Assembly (NCBI GenBank): GCA_030648225.1
Contig: JAUSIA010000276.1
Location: 1-5,407, forward strand
Length of the DNA: 5,407 nucleotides
Origin: Ignavibacteria bacterium
Lineage (GTDB): Bacteria > Bacteroidota > Ignavibacteria > Ignavibacteriales > Ignavibacteriaceae
Reading direction: 5' to 3'
Made by a program: the position numbers and the translations under genes. The notes below the pieces were generated by a model. The model was not told where the DNA came from. It saw only the letters and a list, made by a program, of their open reading frames with translations, and did no database searches. How positions within the stretch are numbered: the stretch's first letter is position 1; the number at the start of each line of letters is the position of its first letter. Shown one piece after another: positions 1-4,574 of the stretch.

Positions 1-407
1 AGGTAAAGAAGCCCCATATAAATTGTAAATAAATCTCTTTGGTCGCGGTAAAATGATCTTAAAGTTTTATATCTGTCAATTTGAGTTTGCTGGTAGAGAT
101 TTCTGTAGTCAACATATAAATCGTTATTATAAATCCAACCATAGACCAGCAAAGCAGCAGCTCCCCAGATTATAGGAGCTTTAATGTAGGATTCATTATA
201 GATCTGCCCTAAACCAGGAACAACGGCACTTTGAAGAACAGCAAACCATGGGGATTTTTCCATTACAAAAATTGTATCAGTTTCTTCGGATAGAGTTGTA
301 TCTTTCTGTGAGTATAAAGCTGATGAAAAAAGAAAAATCAGGATTAAACTCTTAACTGTAATTTTTATTGATGATTTCAAAAAGTTCAAAGAGTCTTTCC
401 AATTCAT
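1..407 (-). CDS. DUF5683 family membrane protein with signal peptide (3' end outside window)
   Basis: Reading the minus strand leftwards from ATG at 407 gives 135 codons open to the window edge. Residues 11-34 look like a secretion signal: lysines (KSSIKITVK), a hydrophobic core (LILIFLFSSA), then LYSQ as a plausible cleavage zone. Residues 51-82 carry the pattern I recognise as DUF5683: KSPWFAVLQSAVVPGLGQIYN, a tyrosine, then KAP and a glycine, followed by a membrane segment (about 78-94). The tail is rich in Tyr, Arg and Gln. The function of this family is unknown. The start is uncertain: ATG 407 overlaps parB by 56 bp, while TTG at 389 or 380 would shorten the overlap and leave a more typical signal peptide. 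No Shine-Dalgarno is visible for any of them. A DUF5683 gene following parA-parB is, as I remember it, usual in Bacteroidota and relatives, often with dapB further on, which supports the call. It is probably co-transcribed with parAB. Confidence 0.8.
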   Translation of the reverse strand, partial: MNWKDSLNFLKSSIKITVKSLILIFLFSSALYSQKDTTLSEETDTIFVMEKSPWFAVLQSAVVPGLGQIYNESYIKAPIIWGAAALLVYGWIYNNDLYVDYRNLYQQTQIDRYKTLRSFYRDQRDLFTIYMGLLY

Positions 408-1293
408 CAGTTGAATAAAATTCGATCATAATCTCGCCAGAACCATCCTGCTTCTGCCTGCAGGAAACTTTTGTTCCAAATATTTTTTGCAGTTTATCTT
501 CTATATTTCTCATCTCTGCATTGGAAGAAGTGCGGAGTGTTGAAGTAACAGATCTTTTTTTATTTTCAGGTGATTCAACCAGCTTTTTTACAAGCTGTTC
601 AACTTTTCTTACAGAAAGATTATTTTCTTTAATTCTTTTTAAAGCCTCAAGCTGTAACTCTTCACCTGGAAGATTTATTAAAGCTCTTGCATGACCTGAA
701 GTGATTTCTTCTTTTATAAGGCTATCCTGTAACTCCTGCGGCAGCTTTAACAACCTGATAGTATTAGCTACAGTTGTTCTATCCTTTCCGACTTTATCAG
801 CTATTTGTTCCTGTGTAAGGTGACATTCTTCCATTAATCTTCTATATGCAATACCGATTTCTATAGGATTAAGCTTTTCCCTCTGAATGTTTTCAATAAG
901 TGCAAGAGCTAGCATTGCCTCATCTGTATCTACTTTAATTATATATGCAGGAATATCTTTCATCCCGATTTCAATACATGCTTTTAACCTTCTTTCGCCG
1001 GAGATTAATTCATAAAGATTCGATGCTTTTCTTCTTACTGTAATCGGTTGAATAAGACCATTAGATAAAATAGATTTTTTCAGTTCTTCAAAAGCTTCCG
1101 GGTCGAAATATGTCCTTGGCTGAAAAGGATTTGGCGAAATATTTCCAACTAAAATTTTGGCAAGAAAATCAGTTTTTTCTCCATCATCTTTCTGAAGACT
1201 AGAATAATCTGCAGAGGTTTCTTCTTCTTTAAATCTTTGGGGATTCATCAAAGCATCTAATCCCCTTCCTAAACCTGTTTTCATTTTACTCAT
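352..1293 (-). CDS. parB: Chromosome partitioning protein ParB (Spo0J family)
   Basis: ParB is a CTP-dependent DNA clamp that loads at parS, spreads along origin-proximal DNA and stimulates the ParA ATPase to segregate chromosomes. The 313-residue protein has the usual family length and layout. A ParA-contacting N-terminus (KTGLGRGLDALM, 5-16) comes first. The ParB/Srx CTP-binding domain (about 46-120) contains NPFQPR and the GERR motif at 99-102. The ENIQREKLNPIE segment lies at 134-145, followed by the parS-reading helix-turn-helix (about 159-185, LTQEQIADKVGKDRTTV). A C-terminal dimerisation domain ends the protein (about 262-311). The ATG lies 2 bp after the parA stop codon, so the two are translationally linked; no Shine-Dalgarno is visible. 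Its 3' end overlaps the DUF5683 gene. All key motifs are intact. Confidence 0.97.
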   Translation of the reverse strand: MSKMKTGLGRGLDALMNPQRFKEEETSADYSSLQKDDGEKTDFLAKILVGNISPNPFQPRTYFDPEAFEELKKSILSNGLIQPITVRRKASNLYELISGERRLKACIEIGMKDIPAYIIKVDTDEAMLALALIENIQREKLNPIEIGIAYRRLMEECHLTQEQIADKVGKDRTTVANTIRLLKLPQELQDSLIKEEITSGHARALINLPGEELQLEALKRIKENNLSVRKVEQLVKKLVESPENKKRSVTSTLRTSSNAEMRNIEDKLQKIFGTKVSCRQKQDGSGEIMIEFYSTDELERLFELFEIINKNYS

Positions 1294-1295
1294 TT

Positions 1296-2072
1296 TTAGT
1301 TTTGATTAACCTTAATTTTATTTCTCTCAAGAAGCTCTGAAGCAAGAGCCATATAATTTTTTGACCCGGTAGAAACGGCATCATAAAGAATAATAGGTTT
1401 GCCAAAGCTTGGTGCTTCTGAGATTCTTACATTACGGTGAATAACTGTTTTAAAAACCTTATCACCAAAATATTTTCTGACTTCTTCAGCAACCTGCTGT
1501 GAAAGTCTTAATCTTGAATCATACATTGTTAAAAGAACACCTTCAATAGATAAATCCTTGTTAAAGTGCTGTTTAACAATATTGATTGTATTTAACAATT
1601 GTCCAAGTCCCTCAAGTGCAAAATACTCACATTGAACCGGAATAAGTACAGAATCTGATGCTGTAAGAGAATTTAATGTTAATAAACCAAGTGAAGGAGG
1701 ACAATCAATAATTATAAAATCATATTTGTCCTGAGTTCCGTTAAGAGCTTTTTTTAATAATGTTTCCCTGTCGGGAAAATCAACCATTTCAATTTCAGCA
1801 CCAACAAGATTAATGTTTGAAGGAAGCAGATCCATAAAGGGCATATATGTGCTGATAATTACCTCATCCATTCTTTTAGTGCCAATAAGGACTTCATAAA
1901 CGGAAGGGTTTTGATCACTTACTCCTAATCCTGATGAAGAGTTTGCCTGGGGATCAATATCTATAAGCAATGTTTTCTTTTCTGCGGCGGCAATAAGAGA
2001 TGAAACATTAATTGATGTTGTAGTTTTACCTACTCCTCCCTTCTGGTTTGTAATGGAAATTATTTTAGCCAA
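1296..2072 (-). CDS. parA: Chromosome partitioning ATPase ParA (Soj family)
   Basis: This is the ATPase partner of ParB; it binds DNA non-specifically as an ATP dimer on the nucleoid and guides segregation of origin regions. The 258-residue protein begins directly with the nucleotide-binding fold and lacks the N-terminal helix-turn-helix of plasmid type Ia ParA, as in chromosomal Soj. The deviant Walker A is KGGVGKTT (11-18), with signature Lys11 and Lys16. Walker A' is [10 protein letters not shown] (35-44) and Walker B is [10 protein letters not shown] (121-130). SRLRLSQQV (from 186) and [13 protein letters not shown] (from 215) match conserved Soj segments, the latter with basic residues of the DNA-binding surface. 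The start codon is TTG at 2072-2070: an in-frame TAA lies five codons upstream with no other start between, and the protein starts exactly where family members do ([13 protein letters not shown]). No convincing Shine-Dalgarno is present. A nested palindromic element starts 36 bp upstream. Confidence 0.97.
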   Translation of the reverse strand: MAKIISITNQKGGVGKTTTSINVSSLIAAAEKKTLLIDIDPQANSSSGLGVSDQNPSVYEVLIGTKRMDEVIISTYMPFMDLLPSNINLVGAEIEMVDFPDRETLLKKALNGTQDKYDFIIIDCPPSLGLLTLNSLTASDSVLIPVQCEYFALEGLGQLLNTINIVKQHFNKDLSIEGVLLTMYDSRLRLSQQVAEEVRKYFGDKVFKTVIHRNVRISEAPSFGKPIILYDAVSTGSKNYMALASELLERNKIKVNQN

Positions 2073-2108
2073 TAAATTCTCTTTTTAATTTATAATCGTC
2101 CTTCTTAA

Positions 2109-2247
2109 TGACCATTAGCATACGTAAACCGTTGAAACGGTTATTACCTCGATCTTTTTAGGTTAACACCTGACTTAAGTCAGGTGTTAACGTGTAGTAC
2201 TTAAAAACACATTAACCGTTTCAACGGTTTTTAAATTTAGATGGTCA
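2109..2247. repeat. Nested inverted repeat (139 bp) with self-palindromic arms
   Basis: The left arm at 2109-2143 is TGACCAT, ten unmatched bases, then an 18-bp block at 2126-2143. The right arm at 2213-2247 is its reverse complement: an 18-bp block at 2213-2230, again ten unmatched bases, then ATGGTCA. The 18-bp and 7-bp parts match perfectly. Each 18-bp block is itself a palindrome around a 2-base centre (AACCGTT-GA-AACGGTT), so the element can fold as one long stem or as separate hairpins. A perfect 30-bp palindrome sits between the arms with 18- and 21-bp spacers. The design recalls REP/BIME-type repeats moved by RAYT (TnpA-REP) transposases, or a MITE; that classification is inference. 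It lies 36 bp upstream of parA. Confidence 0.85.
2162..2191. repeat. Perfect 30-bp palindrome at the centre of the nested repeat
   Basis: The half-site GTTAACACCTGACTT is followed immediately by its exact reverse complement, with no spacer, giving 15 paired bases. In RNA or single-stranded DNA it would form a strong hairpin or a cruciform. It is not followed by a T-run on either strand, so it does not look like an intrinsic terminator. It does not match parS (TGTTNCACGTGNAACA). Confidence 0.9.
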
Positions 2248-2273
2248 ACTTGAAATCAAAATTATTTTTCCTG

Positions 2274-2281
2274 CAAAGATA
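2274..2281 (-). promoter_or_regulatory. Candidate Bacteroidota-type -7 promoter element (TATCTTTG) for parAB
   Basis: On the minus strand TATCTTTG fits the TAnnTTTG -7 consensus of the Bacteroidota primary sigma factor and is followed by C, as often seen. The matching -33 TTTG is not clear; only a TTTT run lies about 19 bases upstream. If used, transcription would start near 2268 and the parA mRNA would have a leader of about 200 nt containing the whole nested repeat. The motif is short and the region AT-rich, so a chance match is possible. Confidence 0.4.
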
Positions 2282-2460
2282 CATTAGAAAAAGTTTGATG
2301 AAAACACCGGATAAATAAAAAATTAAAGAGACCTTTTAAAAAATTCATTATGTTATACCCGAAGAAATAGGAATCCATTTCTTTTCTTTTTATTCCCTTA
2401 TGCCTTGCTGTCAGGCAGCTTTCGTAGGAATGGTTTGTTCTTTTTTTGTAATTGATGTGG

Positions 2461-2615
2461 ATATGTCATCCCTAAAGGGATTCTATTAATTTTCTTATTC
2501 ATTTTTCTATAAATATGTCATCCTTCCGGGATTATAAAATTCAAATCCCGTTAGGGATGAAATAATTATAGGAAAGAGTACCACAATAAAATTTAAATCC
2601 CGTTAGGGATGATAT
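2461..2615. repeat. Mirror-symmetric cluster of four ~21-bp hairpin repeats
   Basis: Four copies of a repeat with core TCATCCCTAACGGGATT occur at 2461-2482, 2513-2533 (forward) and 2543-2563, 2595-2615 (inverted). Each core is a small hairpin (ATCCC, four-base loop, GGGAT); copies 1 and 2 differ slightly (CTAAAGGG, CTTCCGGG). The two forward copies start 52 bp apart, and so do the two inverted ones. The outer and inner pairs share the same midpoint (2538), so the whole is an imperfect 155-bp palindrome. The spacer next to the inner copies also matches across the axis (CTATAA at 2507-2512 against TTATAG at 2566-2571). The layout suggests a miniature mobile or REP-like element rather than a CRISPR array. 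Confidence 0.8.
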
Positions 2616-2652
2616 AAACCATTGTTTCATTAAATAAGTCAAATATATTTTT

Positions 2653-3105
2653 TCAGTAGAGTAATTTTTGAAAATTACTTAATGCTTTTGAGTGAATAAA
2701 TTTCAGTAATTCCAGTTTAAGATTTTCATTCAGTTTTTCTCTTTCCTCCCCTATCCTTTTGAATATTGTTTTTGTTACCCTGAATTTTTCTTCCTTCAAT
2801 GAATTCATATTTTGTCTTAATACATCGAGATCTCTTATTTTTCCTGAAAAGTCCTGAAGAAATTCGACCCGTTTGTAAAATATTAAAAATTTCTTTTTAT
2901 CAAAACAGGAGATAAATAGTTCCATGCTATATCTTACCCGCCTGAGAGCAATTCTAACTAAATGCAGGTTCTCAACAGTTTCATTTTCAAAAAAAAATCT
3001 GATTGCAGAAAGAAGATGTTCGAGTCTTTGAAACATAATTAGCTTTGCAGAATCACAAAATAGTTTATGATTATTAAGACCATCTATTTCCCATTTCTTT
3101 GTCAT
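2653..3105 (-). CDS. Short CHAD-domain protein (half-length)
   Basis: CHAD (conserved histidine alpha-helical) domains bind inorganic polyphosphate through conserved His, Arg and Lys residues on a helical bundle. This 150-residue, highly basic, helix-rich protein shows the first-half signature: LHLVRIALRRVRYSMELF around His48, Arg51, Arg55, Arg56 and Arg58, then FLQDFSGKIRDLDVLRQN (82-99), matching the LQ-x-LG-x-xRDLDVL pattern. Complete CHAD domains are about 200 residues or more and contain a second, related four-helix half with another His/Arg set. That half is absent here, and the protein ends at LSNFQKLLY about where the second half would begin. No continuation is evident downstream, where the repeat region starts. 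It is either a natural half-CHAD or a truncated gene. ATG lies 5 bp after the glycosyltransferase stop codon, without Shine-Dalgarno, so it is the last gene of that operon. The specific role is unknown; no signal peptide or membrane segment is seen. Confidence 0.78.
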   Translation of the reverse strand: MTKKWEIDGLNNHKLFCDSAKLIMFQRLEHLLSAIRFFFENETVENLHLVRIALRRVRYSMELFISCFDKKKFLIFYKRVEFLQDFSGKIRDLDVLRQNMNSLKEEKFRVTKTIFKRIGEEREKLNENLKLELLKFIHSKALSNFQKLLY

Positions 3106-3110
3106 AAAAA

Positions 3111-3779
3111 TCAGGTGAGGAAAACTTTTATAAATCCTTTAATTGTCTGAAAAGGACGCATCTTACTTTTTTCTGATCCATAAATTGTCGGAATACTAAT
3201 GAAATCTATTCTCAAATTATTATTTGTGGCTTTAACAATCATTTCGCTCTCAGCTTCAAATCCATCAAATGTTGGTAAGATTAAATTAAGAATTTCAGTT
3301 CTGAAACTTCTGTAACCACACTGACTATCAAAAATTTTCATTTTCGTTTTAACGCTTAAAAGTTTTGATGTAATAATGTTGCTCATTCTTCTTTGAAAAG
3401 GCATCTTATGTAAATTGTCCATCCTGTTTCCAATAACCATATCACTGCTGTTTAATTTCTCTATAAAAGCCGGAATATATTCAGGAAGATGCTGTAAATC
3501 TGCATCGAGCGTAATTGTGTACCTTATGTTTGATTCAATACTTTTTTCAAACCCTCTTTTAAGAGAATAGCCTTTTCCCCTGTTAACATTATTTTTAAGA
3601 ACTAATACATTTTCTTTTTCAGGTACTTTGTTCAATGAACCATCATTTGAACCATCATCAATACAAATTATTAAATCAACATAGTTAAGTGTTTCTTCAA
3701 TGATTTTCTTAATTGTTTTTTCTTCATTATAGAATGGAATAACTACACAAACATTATTTTTCCTTAATGTACTGTTCAA
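3111..3779 (-). CDS. Family 2 glycosyltransferase (polyprenyl-phosphate sugar transferase-like)
   Basis: This is a GT-A fold inverting glycosyltransferase of the DPM1/DPG-synthase-like branch of family GT2, which typically moves a nucleotide-activated sugar to a polyprenyl phosphate or another lipid at the inner membrane. Motifs in order are VVIPFYNEE (12-20), the nucleotide-binding DDGSNDGS (41-48), NRGKGYSLKRGF (66-77), the metal-binding DADLQHLPE (92-100), GNRM (117-120), DSQCGYRSF (151-159) and the acidic FEAESEM (174-180). At 222 residues it is essentially the catalytic domain alone, with no C-terminal membrane helices such as ArnC or GtrB have. Sugar and acceptor cannot be told. The start is TTG at 3779-3777: an in-frame TAA lies immediately upstream and a good Shine-Dalgarno precedes it. 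It overlaps the cdaA 3' end by 26 bp, so translation is probably coupled. Confidence 0.9.
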   Translation of the reverse strand: MNSTLRKNNVCVVIPFYNEEKTIKKIIEETLNYVDLIICIDDGSNDGSLNKVPEKENVLVLKNNVNRGKGYSLKRGFEKSIESNIRYTITLDADLQHLPEYIPAFIEKLNSSDMVIGNRMDNLHKMPFQRRMSNIITSKLLSVKTKMKIFDSQCGYRSFRTEILNLILPTFDGFEAESEMIVKATNNNLRIDFISIPTIYGSEKSKMRPFQTIKGFIKVFLT

Positions 3780-4572
3780 TTATGCTTCTCCATCCTCTTG
3801 CAGGTTGTGGTTTTATAGATTTAATTAATGTTTGCTTCAAACTCTCTTTTGAAAGACCTTTAGTAAGTCTTCCTTCCTCTGCAATTGAAATTGCACCTGT
3901 TTCTTCCGAAACAATTACAACAATAACGTCAGCCTGCTCAGAAATTCCTAATCCTGCACGATGCCGCATACCCAATGGTTCTCCATTAACCTGAGTTGAA
4001 GAAGATAAAGGAAGAGTGCATCGTGCTGCTTCAATAATATTATTTTTAATTATAACAGCACCGTCGTGAAGAGGAGACCTGGGAAAAAATATTGAAGTTA
4101 AAAGTAATTTAGTAAGCCTGGCATTTAGTATTTCACCTGTCTCCGCATAACCCCTTATACCTGTTGATCTGATAATAACTATTAAAGCTCCATGCTGATG
4201 CTGTGAAAGCTCAAAAGCTGCATCAGTAATTATAGAAGCTGCTTCAGTAGTTTCCGGCTTAACAAATAAATTGAAGAATGGATTTTTTGCAACAATTACA
4301 AGCAGTCTTCTTATTTCAGGCTGGAAGAGAATTAAAAAAGCGATAACCCAGATATCAGTAATAAGTTTTAACAGCCAGCTCAATGCACGCAGATTTATAG
4401 CCTGGGAAACAAAAGAAAGAACAAGAATAATCATTAAGCCTACAAAAATCTGTGCGGCAATTGTTCCTTTAAGCAGCGTGTAAAGCTTATAAACTATGAA
4501 TGCCACAATTGCAATATCAATAACATCAATAAATGTTATAGTAATAAATCCTATTTTGAAAAGGTCAAACAT
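3754..4572 (-). CDS. cdaA: Membrane-bound diadenylate cyclase CdaA (c-di-AMP synthase)
   Basis: This enzyme joins two ATP molecules into the second messenger cyclic di-AMP, which in many bacteria controls potassium and osmolyte transport and cell-wall stability. The 272-residue length and layout match the CdaA/DacA class. Three N-terminal membrane helices (about 13-33, 37-58 and 66-86) precede a cytoplasmic DAC domain (about 105-240). Catalytic motifs are intact: DGA at 170-172 in SPLHDGAVII, RHR at 203-205 in GMRHRAGLGI, and the following SEETGAISIAEEG (222-234). ATG lies 2 bp after the folP stop codon. In Firmicutes cdaA is followed by cdaR and glmM; neither is seen here, and the folP-cdaA pairing is the arrangement I know from Bacteroidota and relatives. 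The 3' end overlaps the glycosyltransferase gene by 26 bp. There is no Shine-Dalgarno. Confidence 0.96.
   Translation of the reverse strand: MFDLFKIGFITITFIDVIDIAIVAFIVYKLYTLLKGTIAAQIFVGLMIILVLSFVSQAINLRALSWLLKLITDIWVIAFLILFQPEIRRLLVIVAKNPFFNLFVKPETTEAASIITDAAFELSQHQHGALIVIIRSTGIRGYAETGEILNARLTKLLLTSIFFPRSPLHDGAVIIKNNIIEAARCTLPLSSSTQVNGEPLGMRHRAGLGISEQADVIVVIVSEETGAISIAEEGRLTKGLSKESLKQTLIKSIKPQPARGWRSIIEQYIKEK
3788..3796 (-). promoter_or_regulatory. Shine-Dalgarno (AGGATGGAG) deciding the TTG start of the glycosyltransferase gene
   Basis: On the minus strand AGGATGGAG ends 8 bases before the TTG at 3779. It lies inside the cdaA coding sequence. The other gene starts in the window show no comparable motif, so this one may compensate for the weak TTG codon and permit reinitiation after or within cdaA. 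Confidence 0.55.
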
Positions 4573-4574
4573 TT

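Larger units (their letters stand above)
2073..2652. other. Intergenic region of 580 bp packed with palindromic repeats, no supported gene
   Basis: This gap separates the folP-cdaA-glycosyltransferase-CHAD group from the parA-parB group; both are read leftwards. Reading both strands I find only very short open frames without family resemblance. It contains a nested inverted repeat (2109-2247), a promoter-like TATCTTTG on the minus strand (2274-2281), an AT-rich stretch, a small hairpin (TGCCT at 2401-2405 pairing with AGGCA at 2413-2417), and a mirror-symmetric set of four hairpin repeats (2461-2615). No tRNA or recognisable riboswitch was seen. Two unrelated repeat types in one gap suggest a spot that tolerates insertion of small repeats. 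Confidence 0.8.

Noticed and set aside
2162..2191. Central palindrome as the parS site
   Set aside because: It lacks the CACGTG core and matches the TGTTNCACGTGNAACA consensus poorly.
2203..2230. Right-arm hairpin AACCGTT...AACGGTT as an intrinsic terminator
   Set aside because: On the minus strand the T-run comes six bases after the stem; on the plus strand the T-run fits but no plus-strand gene precedes it. The same hairpin in the left arm has no T-run.
2262..2378. 38-codon minus-strand open frame starting ATG at 2378
   Set aside because: It is short, has no Shine-Dalgarno or recognised family, and its 3' part coincides with the parA promoter candidate; AT-rich DNA gives such frames by chance.
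2401..2417. Small hairpin TGCCT/AGGCA
   Set aside because: Only a 5-bp stem without a T-run on either strand; possibly a repeat remnant, but nothing in the window confirms it.
2461..2615. CRISPR array: ~21-bp repeats with ~30-bp spacers
   Set aside because: Two copies are inverted relative to the other two, the middle gap is only 9 bp, there are just four copies, and no cas gene is nearby. Mirror-symmetric hairpin repeats explain it better.
2660..2679. 9-bp stem with 2-base centre (AGTAATTTT/AAAATTACT) as terminator of the CHAD operon
   Set aside because: It lies within the last CHAD codons, is nearly all A/T, and on the minus strand is followed by an A-run, not a T-run.
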